Shown here piece after piece: positions 1-6,498 of a DNA stretch of 7,079 nucleotides. The stretch is from Rhodothermales bacterium (GTDB lineage Bacteria; Bacteroidota; Rhodothermia; Rhodothermales; UBA10348), in assembly GCA_030833605.1 (NCBI GenBank), contig JAURGV010000123.1:1-7079 (forward strand), read 5' to 3'. Under the pieces are notes generated by a model that searched no databases, was not told the DNA's origin, and saw nothing but the letters and a program-made list of their open reading frames with translations. Every line of letters starts with the position of its first letter. The first letter of the stretch is position 1. The translations under genes and the position numbers were made by a program.

Positions 1-1
1 C

Positions 2-193
2 GAGCTTCAAGAATTAAGTCAGACGGATTTGGCCGAGCGGACAGGAATTCCACAATCTACCATTTCAGCGATTGAGAATAATCGAGTGAATCTAGGCGTG
101 GAACGTGCGAAAGTGATGGCAAGAGCGCTAAAAGTACACCCAGCAGTTCTTGTATTCCCTGGCTGGGATATTAAACAAGAATCGGCAGCCTAA
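2..193 (+). CDS. XRE-family helix-turn-helix regulator, C-terminal part (5' truncated)
   Basis: The open frame enters from the left edge and ends at TAA 191-193, leaving 63 residues. It begins ELQELSQTDLAERTGI and continues PQSTISAIENNRVNLGVERAK, the second to fourth helices of a Cro/C1 (XRE) helix-turn-helix; SQTDLAERTGI and PQSTISAIEN form the turn and recognition helix. The domain finishes with LKVHPAVLVFPGWD and a short polar tail. By family this is a sequence-specific DNA-binding repressor or an antitoxin-type protein. The start and any upstream toxin partner lie outside the window, so the role cannot be decided. It converges with the next gene; the two stops are 16 nt apart. The domain call is secure; the biological role is unknown. 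Confidence 0.88.
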   Translation, partial: ELQELSQTDLAERTGIPQSTISAIENNRVNLGVERAKVMARALKVHPAVLVFPGWDIKQESAA

Positions 194-209
194 AAAAGGC
201 CCAACCGGT

Positions 210-815
210 CTAAGGAAACAAATACCGATCCATGTACAAGAACAGCAGCGTACTAGCGGTCGAAACCCAAACCAAAAACACAACAACCAGCGCAATCAGC
301 TTCCACGTTCCGGAAGATTTTTGGCCTTTGGTGCGAATGTCCACGGTTTGTTCTGGAGCTGGAACGTTTACGTTCATAAACAACTCGTCAGAAAGAGGGA
401 CCTGGACGTTTTTCAGGGTTTGGTCTGTGGCCATAGAGGGAGAGGCTGCCTGCGGCATCGCATGTTGAGCGACGGCTTGTCTGGAAAAACCTCCATTGGA
501 GGCGCCCCACGTTGGCATCATCGGATTCAACACATCGTGTCTGCCACCATCCGACCAAATCGGCATGGGTTCTACTTGAACAGATCCTCGTCCATCCCCA
601 GAATTAACGGGTTTCCCGTGTCCATCACCAGAGTAATTCGGAATGAATGGTGCCAAGGTTGGTTTAGGCATTGAAGCCTGTCCATCGCCGGAGGGCAACC
701 CATTCTGATGATAGGAAGGAATTGAAGGACGATTTAGCATCAGATTGTCTGTATCGGTCTTGAATAGTTTGCCATGATTAATGCGGGCTTTAACTATTTC
801 TACTAAACGAGACAA
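210..815 (-). CDS. Hypothetical Gly/Pro-rich protein with C-terminal membrane anchor
   Basis: A 201-residue protein that I do not recognise. About 170 residues are polar and rich in Gly, Pro, Asp, Asn, Met and Gln, with three copies of SGDG (residues 42-45, 62-65, 72-75). One strongly hydrophobic segment follows (about 172-194, LIALVVVFLVWVSTASTLLFLY) and then a 7-residue tail, MDRYLFP. With no N-terminal signal peptide this looks like a tail-anchored or single-pass protein; which side faces the cytoplasm cannot be told. The longest frame starts at TTG 815, with an in-frame TAA just upstream; ATG 740 (MLNRPS) is an alternative start. No clear Shine-Dalgarno sequence precedes either. The clean hydrophobic segment argues that this frame, not the overlapping + strand frame at 150-674, is the coding one. 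It lies downstream of aroC on the same strand after a 246-nt gap, so is probably transcribed separately. Confidence 0.65.
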   Translation of the reverse strand: MSRLVEIVKARINHGKLFKTDTDNLMLNRPSIPSYHQNGLPSGDGQASMPKPTLAPFIPNYSGDGHGKPVNSGDGRGSVQVEPMPIWSDGGRHDVLNPMMPTWGASNGGFSRQAVAQHAMPQAASPSMATDQTLKNVQVPLSDELFMNVNVPAPEQTVDIRTKGQKSSGTWKLIALVVVFLVWVSTASTLLFLYMDRYLFP

Positions 816-1061
816 TTCGATTTATTTGCGCTGAAGATGTAAAAAAAGATGGGGTCGACGAAGCATTTTTTGGAATTTTGGTTCACGCTTAGCGTGCCTT
901 CCCCTTCAACCGACCCGACTCACACAATTCCTATTTCGAAAATAGTTGATCGTGTGGATCATCACCAGCCCTTAACAAACCTTTTTTCGGATTAAACCCC
1001 AAAAAGGCAGACATCAATACCGCAAGTACGGCTGACGGCCGTTTTCCCGGGTTTTTCCTTC
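816..1061. other. Non-coding gap with several inverted repeats
   Basis: The gap lies between the end of aroC and the start of the 201-residue gene, and I see no credible coding frame in it. It holds a 5-bp hairpin at 884-896 (CACGC/GCGTG), a 6-bp hairpin at 931-945 (CTATTT/AAATAG, loop CGA) flanked by CACAC 921-925 and GTGTG 952-956, an interrupted palindrome TGATC/GATCA at 947-961, a 7-bp repeat CCTTTTT 980-986 with AAAAAGG 1001-1007, and a 5-bp hairpin at 1028-1042. It should contain the aroC 3' untranslated region and the promoter of the downstream gene, but no promoter stands out. Whether the repeats matter is inference. Confidence 0.4.
841..916 (-). terminator. Possible weak terminator downstream of aroC
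   Basis: Read on the - strand, GGGTCG (complement of 911-916) can pair with CGACCC (complement of 852-857), enclosing the small CACGC/GCGTG hairpin. This is followed after a few bases by seven T residues (complement of 841-847). The T-run in the right place is suggestive, but the outer stem is only 6 bp with a loop of more than 50 nt, so it is not a canonical Rho-independent terminator. No better candidate lies between the aroC stop and the next gene. Confidence 0.25.
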
Positions 1062-2294
1062 TTATCGCAGCCTTTCGCGGATTTCATCCAGACTATCACC
1101 GCCGAACTTCTCCAACAGCGCATTGGCGATTTCCATGGCCACGACGGCTTCTGCAACGGTTGATGCCGCAGGAACGCTAGTCACATCACTGCGCTCATAC
1201 CGAGTAGGCTGTTGTTCGCCAGTTACGATATCGGCCGTTCCTAATGGCTTAATGAGGGTTGGAATGGGCTTCATGTACCCACGAACAATAATGGGCATAC
1301 CGTTCGACATCCCCCCTTCTATTCCACCAGCCCGGTTTTGCGTTCTAGGGAATGTGCCATGCTGGGACATAATCGGGTCGTGTACTTGCGAACCTCTATC
1401 CGCAGCCGCCGCAATCCCGTCCCCAATCTCAACACCTTTTTGGGCTTGAATCGAAAGAATAGCATGGCCTAACCGAGCATCTAATTTTCGATCCCACTGA
1501 GCGTATGAACCAAGGCCAACAGGCACCCCAGTGACTACGACTTCGTACACACCACCCAGGCTGTCGCCTTCTTTCTTCACTTCTTTAATGTGTTCAATGC
1601 ATCGGGCTGACAAGGCTTCGTCTAACATGCGCACTTCATTGAGGTCGGCCGCGTCATTGATCGCATTGGCGCCAACGTTTGCACCTTTGTTCGCGCCGGC
1701 CCCAACACCGGAGCCAGCACCCGAGCCAGGGCCCCTGCCCATCAACGATTCCAACCGATCCCGATACGCCATTGGCCCATCATACCCGACTTCGCCAATT
1801 CGCACCACGTGGCTCCCCACCTGAATGCCCAATTCTTCCAAAAAAGCCCGGGCAATCGAACAACACGCGACCCGCATGGCGGTCTCGCGCGCACTGGACC
1901 GATCAATCACCGGACGAATATCATCAAATCCGTATTTCTGCGTCCCCGTTAGGTCCGCATGACCCGGTCTAGGCAACGTAATTTTCTCAATCCCATCTCC
2001 GCTCCCACCGATAGCCATCACTTCGGGCCATCCCGACTTATCCTGCTGGTACGCGGCATTGTCGAGCCGTAGCGCGATCGGGCTGCCCATGGTCTTCGAA
2101 AACCGGATTCCTGAGTAAATATGAACCAGATCCTGTTCGAATTTAGCGCGACCACCGCGTCCAAAACCCATCCATCGACGCGCCAAATGGACATTAATAT
2201 CTTCAGCCGTCAATGAAACGCCCGCTGGGACCCCTTCAACTATGCCGATTAAGGCCTCTCCGTGCGACTCACCCGCCGTTAAATATCGAATCAT
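1062..2294 (-). CDS. aroC: Chorismate synthase
   Basis: Converts 5-enolpyruvylshikimate-3-phosphate to chorismate, the last step of the shikimate pathway, using reduced FMN in the cytoplasm. The 410-residue product shows the family signatures in order: AGESHGEALIGIVEGVPAG at residues 7-25 with His11, RRWMGFGRGGR 39-49, TLPRPGHADL 106-115 with His112, DRSSARETAMRVA 131-143, the NRAGGIEGGMSNG region 320-332, and ERSDVTSVPAAS 367-378. The two histidines correspond to those implicated in catalysis in the family. It is longer than the usual roughly 350-390 residues because of a Gly/Ala/Asn-rich stretch at about 186-217 (DNA 1644-1739), containing GANx repeats, between conserved blocks. ATG 2294 begins MIRYLTAGESHG, the expected family start. 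The htrA stop is 6 nt upstream, so the two genes are probably cotranscribed and perhaps translationally coupled; no clear ribosome binding site is visible. Confidence 0.97.
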   Translation of the reverse strand: MIRYLTAGESHGEALIGIVEGVPAGVSLTAEDINVHLARRWMGFGRGGRAKFEQDLVHIYSGIRFSKTMGSPIALRLDNAAYQQDKSGWPEVMAIGGSGDGIEKITLPRPGHADLTGTQKYGFDDIRPVIDRSSARETAMRVACCSIARAFLEELGIQVGSHVVRIGEVGYDGPMAYRDRLESLMGRGPGSGAGSGVGAGANKGANVGANAINDAADLNEVRMLDEALSARCIEHIKEVKKEGDSLGGVYEVVVTGVPVGLGSYAQWDRKLDARLGHAILSIQAQKGVEIGDGIAAAADRGSQVHDPIMSQHGTFPRTQNRAGGIEGGMSNGMPIIVRGYMKPIPTLIKPLGTADIVTGEQQPTRYERSDVTSVPAASTVAEAVVAMEIANALLEKFGGDSLDEIRERLR

Positions 2295-2300
2295 GAGAGG

Positions 2301-3902
2301 CTATTCGTCTGTATTGACTTCAAAAAACACGATCGTACCATCAGGTCGAATCGCCTGAATAAGCACTTCTTCAGCGCTACTGAGCACCATGCGCGCTGCA
2401 GCCACATTGAATACTGGACTGTCATTAAAGTGGGTGATAATCATCCCTCTAGAAAGACCTGCATCCGAAAATGGCCCATCTTTGACCACCACGGCAATAT
2501 ATACGCCGTGTGCGACCTGGTATTCTTGGCGTTGTCGGCCCACCAAATCGGCAATACCAACGCCCCACTGATCGAAAAGTGCAATCGCTTCGCGCGGCAG
2601 ATCCGGTTCAACCGGCATCCGGGGTTCATTCGGCCGATCCATTTCAGCGAACCAATTGGCATAGCCTGGATCTTCCCGTCCTTTCAGAATAACGGTGAAT
2701 TGCTTCATCTCTCCATTTCGCCAGATTTCGACGGGCACCTTGTCCCCTGGCGAGAACAACGCAATCGCGCTTTGCAATTCATTCGGCTCGGTCATTTCAC
2801 GTCCGTTGATGCTCAGCAATACGTCTCCATCTTTCAGACCCGCTAAATCGCCCGACAACCCTTTTTGGACAGACTGAAGAATAACGCCGCGCGCGTTGCC
2901 CAATCCAATTCGCTTGGCCTCAGCGGCCGACATAGGTCCGATAGATACGCCGAGATAGCCCCTGCGCACCTCTCCAAACCGTATTAAATCGCCTACTACA
3001 TGCTCCATCAAATCCACGGGTACTGCAAATCCATACCCTTCGTAGGATCCTGTTTCGGTAGCAATAGCCGTAGCGATGCCCACCAATTCACCCCGAAGAT
3101 TCACCAGGGCACCGCCCGAATTCCCCGGATTAATGGCGGCATCGGTCTGTATAAAACTCTCAATGCCGAGCTGGCTATCGATCACGTTAACCTGTCGACC
3201 CAATGCACTTACGATGCCCGCCGTAACGGTAGACGTAAGTCTAAAAGGATTTCCAACCGCCAAAACCCATTCGCCGACTTCAATACTTAGCGCATCTCCG
3301 AGAGCAATCACGGGAATAGGCTGCACCGGATTAATTTTGATGACGGCCAGGTCGGTGGTTGGATCCGTGCCTACTACTTCGGCACTGAACTGTCTTTTGT
3401 CGCCCAACGTAACATGAATGTCCGTGGCTTCATCGATCACGTGATTGTTCGTGACAATATATCCTTGGTCGCTAATGATAACCCCGCTGCCCAAACTCTG
3501 GGTCATCGGGCGCCCACCGTTGCCACTAAATTGTTCAAATACAGATGTCGGTCCATTCGACACGACTTCAATAAAGACCACAGCTGGGGTTACCCGTCTG
3601 GAGACATCTTTAAATACTTCGTTGAGCGACAACGCGTCGAGATACGCGGTCGGGACTTCGGAAGCGGAAAGCGGCACCGTTCCTTGACCTTGACCTGACC
3701 CTAATTCGACTCGACTAACAGATTCCGGCCGATTTAGCCCGCCATTCGGCCCGCTGAAAATCCAAAGCGTAGCCAAAATGCCTACAAAAAGCCCGACCAA
3801 AAGTAGGCCGATGGTAACGAGCGTAGATTTTTCTGTTCGATTTCCCAAAATGGTTTTGCTAACCGTTTGAACGTTTAAGGGCGCAGTCTTTCGCATCGAC
3901 AT
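2301..3902 (-). CDS. Membrane-anchored HtrA/Deg serine protease with two PDZ domains
   Basis: A trypsin-like periplasmic quality-control protease that degrades or holds misfolded envelope proteins. The 533-residue product has a short cytosolic head (residues 1-26), one membrane segment (about 27-50, TLVTIGLLLVGLFVGILATL) acting as an uncleaved anchor, a low-complexity linker (about 51-90), the protease domain (about 95-300), PDZ1 (about 312-408, starting GYLGVSIG) and a more diverged PDZ2 (about 440-530). The catalytic triad is complete: His154 in TNNHVID, Asp184 in TTDLAVIK and Ser262 in GNSGGAL. Two PDZ domains resemble DegP/DegQ, whereas the N-terminal anchor is DegS-like. Two starts are possible. 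ATG 3902 is the longest, but AGGA (complement of 3903-3906) abuts it and sits 6 nt before ATG 3896, so translation may begin at Met3. The gene lies between plsC and aroC. I leave the symbol blank because degP, degQ and degS cannot be distinguished. Confidence 0.95.
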   Translation of the reverse strand: MSMRKTAPLNVQTVSKTILGNRTEKSTLVTIGLLLVGLFVGILATLWIFSGPNGGLNRPESVSRVELGSGQGQGTVPLSASEVPTAYLDALSLNEVFKDVSRRVTPAVVFIEVVSNGPTSVFEQFSGNGGRPMTQSLGSGVIISDQGYIVTNNHVIDEATDIHVTLGDKRQFSAEVVGTDPTTDLAVIKINPVQPIPVIALGDALSIEVGEWVLAVGNPFRLTSTVTAGIVSALGRQVNVIDSQLGIESFIQTDAAINPGNSGGALVNLRGELVGIATAIATETGSYEGYGFAVPVDLMEHVVGDLIRFGEVRRGYLGVSIGPMSAAEAKRIGLGNARGVILQSVQKGLSGDLAGLKDGDVLLSINGREMTEPNELQSAIALFSPGDKVPVEIWRNGEMKQFTVILKGREDPGYANWFAEMDRPNEPRMPVEPDLPREAIALFDQWGVGIADLVGRQRQEYQVAHGVYIAVVVKDGPFSDAGLSRGMIITHFNDSPVFNVAAARMVLSSAEEVLIQAIRPDGTIVFFEVNTDE

Positions 3903-3906
3903 TCCT
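3894..3906 (-). promoter_or_regulatory. Ribosome binding site bearing on the htrA start
   Basis: On the - strand the order is AGGA (complement of 3903-3906), ATG (3902-3900), TCG, ATG (3896-3894). AGGA directly touches the first ATG but has a normal 6-nt spacing to the second. This favours Met3 as the true start, shortening the protein by two residues with no effect on domains. Confidence 0.45.
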
Positions 3907-3970
3907 GCGCCCCATATTTCTTCACAACTAACCCCAATAACGTGGATTCGTTTCAGGGGGGATTTGTTTA

Positions 3971-4004
3971 GTGGCGGGGTTTCTTTCGTGGCGGGACTCC
4001 TTTG
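3971..4004. repeat. Imperfect 17-bp tandem repeat upstream of htrA
   Basis: Two adjacent 17-nt units, 3971-3987 and 3988-4004, share GTGGCGGG at the start and CTTT near the end, with 12 of 17 positions identical. They lie in the 174-nt gap between the plsC stop and the htrA start, 68 nt or more from the htrA start codon. The position would suit a regulator site or an RNA element for htrA, but no known operator is recognised. The rest of the gap (3903-4076) shows no gene and no clear promoter. Confidence 0.4.
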
Positions 4005-4076
4005 AACGCAGAAGCCCTTTCAACCCAAAAGTCGTTCAACATTTCCACCGCCAACCCAAGCCCATCCTGTTCCTCT

Positions 4077-4862
4077 TTACGCTGTGGCTGCCCCCAACTC
4101 CATTTCTTCCATACCCTTAAGCGCCTCAACGGCCGCTTGCGAAGTGCGAGCCAGCTGTTTACGATCTTGATTTACGGAAGAAATAGGCTCTCCAATTCGG
4201 ATGACAAAATGAAGTTTACCCAAGCCTAACACCTGCCAAATGTTAGAAAGCATCGTTTGGGGGCTCGACCATGTGACGACCTGTCTCGAATCGGTATTGA
4301 CGATTTGGTTCTTGATGCGCCTAACATGAAAGTAAATGGGCACCACAAAACCATCTTCCATATCGGCGACCGCTTCAAAGCCACCGGTTTTGAACGGAAG
4401 AATTTCTGCGCCGTTTGATGTTGTCCCTTCGGGAAACACCAAAACGGCAACGTCCGCTCGCATTCGCTCGCGGATTTCGTCTACCGTACTCGCCGTTTTC
4501 ATGACGTTTTTGCGATGCGCGAAAATGATACCCACTGCTTTACACACCCAGCCTATGACCGGCCATGTGCCCATCTCCGACTTGGCGACAAAGGCAACGT
4601 CGAAATTGCTGGCTAAAATCCATGGATCAAGCGTCCCGATGTGGTTGGACACAATCAAAAAGGCCTTATCGGTTGGAAGAGATCCAACAACCTCCGACGA
4701 TATCCGCAAGCCTTTCGTAAGTACTTTACATCCTACGCGCTGTCTCGAGGCGATGAATTTCATTCGATCGTGAGGAGACATTCGCGCGCCCCGCCATACC
4801 ATGTCCGCGCAATAAGCGATCATTAGGGTCAAAAAACTAATCGCACGAAGGATGCGAACCAT
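4077..4862 (-). CDS. PlsC-family 1-acyl-sn-glycerol-3-phosphate acyltransferase
   Basis: Likely transfers an acyl chain to lysophosphatidic acid (or a related lysophospholipid) at the inner membrane, in phospholipid synthesis. The 261-residue product has a hydrophobic N-terminus (about 4-23) suited to membrane association. The acyltransferase blocks follow in order: NHIGTLD (His74 and Asp79 of the HX4D catalytic pair), AHRKN (116-119 region), VFPEGTTS (142-149) with the substrate-binding FPEGT, then LPFKTGGF (155-162) and VVPIYFHV. The length is normal for the family. The start is ATG 4862 (MVRILRA), with no clear Shine-Dalgarno sequence. It is the first of three - strand genes (this gene, htrA, aroC), separated from htrA by 174 nt and from the upstream kinase by 157 nt. 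Substrate specificity (PlsC proper or an ornithine-lipid or other acyltransferase) cannot be read from sequence, so the symbol is blank. Confidence 0.92.
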   Translation of the reverse strand: MVRILRAISFLTLMIAYCADMVWRGARMSPHDRMKFIASRQRVGCKVLTKGLRISSEVVGSLPTDKAFLIVSNHIGTLDPWILASNFDVAFVAKSEMGTWPVIGWVCKAVGIIFAHRKNVMKTASTVDEIRERMRADVAVLVFPEGTTSNGAEILPFKTGGFEAVADMEDGFVVPIYFHVRRIKNQIVNTDSRQVVTWSSPQTMLSNIWQVLGLGKLHFVIRIGEPISSVNQDRKQLARTSQAAVEALKGMEEMELGAATA

Positions 4863-4896
4863 CGAATTTGGACGAAGATTGGGGTGGCAGAAATGG

Positions 4897-4954
4897 CTCG
4901 ATGCGTTTTGGAAACATCGAGGTTTCTCAGATTGGGTTCGAGTCGAAATCGAAC
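4897..4954. repeat. Two short inverted repeats between plsC and the histidine kinase
   Basis: The 157-nt gap 4863-5019 contains CTCGATG 4897-4903 paired with CATCGAG 4915-4921 (7 bp, 11-nt loop), then GTTCGA 4936-4941 paired with TCGAAC 4949-4954 (6 bp, 7-nt loop). Neither is followed by a T-run on the - strand, so they are not canonical terminators. They could be operator-like sites or chance. Confidence 0.3.
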
Positions 4955-5019
4955 GGCAAATTTACCACGCTACGGCCACAATCCCCAACGTTTAATTAAA
5001 TCGGGTAGCTGTTTGGGTG

Positions 5020-5880
5020 TTAGGCTGACTTTCCTTGACCCATACCGAGTGCTCGTACCGGACGGCCCGGAGCTACTGCAGATCGATCTTCTCTTGCCTC
5101 CACAACCCTTGGAAGCTCAACGCAAAACGTGCTTCCTTGTCCTTTAGAGCTTTTTACGGAAATTCCAGCATTCATCAGAATCGCAAGTCCTGCGCAAATA
5201 GCCAACCCTAAGCCGGTACCTTCGTGCGAACGAGAAAGGCCATCGGATTCCTGAATAAACGCATCAAACAGATCCGGAAGAAATTGTTCATCGATACCAA
5301 TCCCCGTGTCCGTCACGTTCATAATCACTTTTTCGGCATGCGCTTCAAAGCTGATCTGGACGGATCCTCGATTCGTGAACTTGACGGCGTTGCTCAATAA
5401 ATTGTAGAAAATACGACTTAAAGCATGGACGTCTGCTTCAACAATTAAATCAGCACTGGGTTGAACAACTTTCAATTCGAGCCCTTTCAGAGTAGCCATT
5501 TTCTGGAATTTGGAGACCTCTGCAATACTCTGCTCGTATAAATTGACCTTTTCCAGGGTGATTTCGACAATCCCGGCCCGAATTTTTGCCAAATCCAGTA
5601 AGGAGTTTAGTGTGTCCATCAAGCGCAAGCCGCTGTCCTCAATGATGTCCAAGAATTCCCGGTATTCCGCCTCTTTGGGAATTTCTTCCTTCAATACTTC
5701 TGTAATGGCTATGAGCGGCGTTCTCAACTCATGCGAAGTCGTTGCGAGAAACTCATCCTTAAGCTTGTTGGCCTGCAATAGACGATCATTTGCTTCCTGA
5801 AGCTTTTTAACGACCACCTTATTGCGCTCCAACTCCTCGGCTTGCTCTTTCGCAGCTTTATGGGCTCTGCGCATGACCAA
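5020..5880 (-). CDS. Sensor histidine kinase, catalytic half (HisKA + HATPase_c), N-terminus missing
   Basis: The cytoplasmic transmitter of a two-component system: it autophosphorylates a histidine with ATP and passes the phosphate to a response regulator, none of which is in the window. The 286-residue frame begins with a charged coiled coil (about 4-42), then the H box FLATTSHELRTPL with phospho-accepting His50, the N box NLLSNAVKFTN (160-170), the G1 box DTGIGI (191-196), an F box around LFDAFIQ (204-210) and the G2 box GTGLGL (221-226). It ends in a non-conserved basic/Gly tail with no receiver domain. There is no sensor or membrane segment. Possible starts are TTG 5880 (AGG six bases upstream) and ATG 5874; an in-frame TAA lies just upstream. 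The piece joins out of frame to the sensor fragment at 5877-6347. It is probably the 3' half of a once larger gene, though separate translation as a soluble kinase cannot be excluded. Confidence 0.85.
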   Translation of the reverse strand: MVMRRAHKAAKEQAEELERNKVVVKKLQEANDRLLQANKLKDEFLATTSHELRTPLIAITEVLKEEIPKEAEYREFLDIIEDSGLRLMDTLNSLLDLAKIRAGIVEITLEKVNLYEQSIAEVSKFQKMATLKGLELKVVQPSADLIVEADVHALSRIFYNLLSNAVKFTNRGSVQISFEAHAEKVIMNVTDTGIGIDEQFLPDLFDAFIQESDGLSRSHEGTGLGLAICAGLAILMNAGISVKSSKGQGSTFCVELPRVVEAREDRSAVAPGRPVRALGMGQGKSA

Positions 5881-6347
5881 ATATTACCTATCCGAATTGA
5901 GTCAGGTACAGATTTCTCATTCACCAAGGATTTAAGCTGGAATGCTCCAAATTGGCCTATTTCGATGTATCCAAATTCACCTTGGGCACCATAAAACACT
6001 TTAAACCCCGCGTCTTCCGCAAGCCCTTCTACAATCTTCAATGAGCGAACAGTCGTGCTTTTTTTAGTTTTGATAAGTCTCCAATCTGTTCCTCGGAATA
6101 CCCTTATTCCAGTTTGCTCTGCAATGAAAACCCAGCCTAATTCAGATTCCTCAACAGCCCATATTTGATTAGAAAGTGGATATCTTTCTGATGAATAATG
6201 GGTCAGTCGCATCTCGATATTGAGAGATTCATTTGACAACTGACCCTTTGAAACGACTGGAAATAGCCAATAAAGAGCCATTACAAGAATAATCTTGTAA
6301 GCATTACTACTTCCAAATCGGACTCCAACCTTATCCATATCTGCCAT
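5724..6347 (-). pseudogene. N-terminal sensor fragment of a Reg_prop-type histidine kinase, frame-broken
   Basis: The frame opens at ATG 6347 (MADMDKVG), with a hydrophobic signal or membrane stretch at about residues 17-33 (YKIILVMALYWLFPVVS). A sequence typical of the start of periplasmic two-component regulator propeller sensors follows: LSNQIWAVEESELGWVFIAEQTGIRVFRGTDWRLI (58-92), VRSLKIV, then VFYGAQGEFGYIEI (117-130). Family-like sequence stops at about residue 157 (IRIGNIW, DNA 5877). Beyond that the frame reads the kinase gene in the wrong frame until a stop at 5724, giving a meaningless tail of about 50 residues. A full-length relative would be expected to continue with several hundred residues of propeller, a Y_Y_Y-type domain and a membrane helix before the coiled coil. 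I infer an internal deletion, or a false join in the assembly. Base composition here is lower in GC than in the kinase half. Confidence 0.6.
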
Positions 6348-6388
6348 TTTATTTCAAACCATTGCAATAGCAGTATCGAATGGTGCTA

Positions 6389-6418
6389 ATTAAAGTAAAG
6401 AACTAATGTCGTAAACAA
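6389..6418 (-). promoter_or_regulatory. Possible sigma-70-like promoter for the sensor fragment
   Basis: On the - strand TTGTTT (complement of 6413-6418) and TTTAAT (complement of 6389-6394) are 18 nt apart and end 41 nt before ATG 6347. Both boxes are near the consensus, but the region is AT-rich, so chance matches are likely. If the host is a Bacteroidota relative, its promoters would differ. The remainder of the divergent gap 6348-6498 shows only a weak inverted repeat (CGGTTTT 6422-6428 with AAAACCG 6476-6482). Confidence 0.25.
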
Positions 6419-6498
6419 CCTCGGTTTTGCGTTTAGCTGTGTGAGAGCAATTTTCTCATTCTCATATTTGAGCATAAAACCGCAATATCGTAGGTTCA

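Noticed and set aside
191..212. Terminator between the convergent genes at 193 and 210
   Set aside because: There is a T6 run on the - strand, but only a very weak stem around AACCGGT precedes it.
150..674. A 174-codon + strand open frame opposite the 201-residue gene
   Set aside because: Its product has no domain-like or membrane pattern and is basic with scattered His/Arg, typical of an antisense shadow. The - strand frame has a clean transmembrane segment.
2..815. Toxin-antitoxin pair made of the XRE regulator and its neighbour
   Set aside because: The neighbour is convergent, not in an operon with the regulator, and looks like a membrane-anchored disordered protein rather than a known toxin. 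Any true partner would lie off the left edge.
4930..4960. tRNA T-arm-like GGGTTCGAGTC
   Set aside because: The flanking bases do not form a T stem, and no acceptor, D or anticodon arms are found around it.
4884..5147. An 87-codon + strand open frame across the plsC-kinase gap
   Set aside because: It overlaps the kinase C-terminus antisense and shows no recognisable motif or ribosome binding site.
5724..5880. Programmed ribosomal frameshift joining the sensor and kinase frames
   Set aside because: There is no slippery sequence at the overlap, and a frameshift would not explain the missing propeller and membrane segment.
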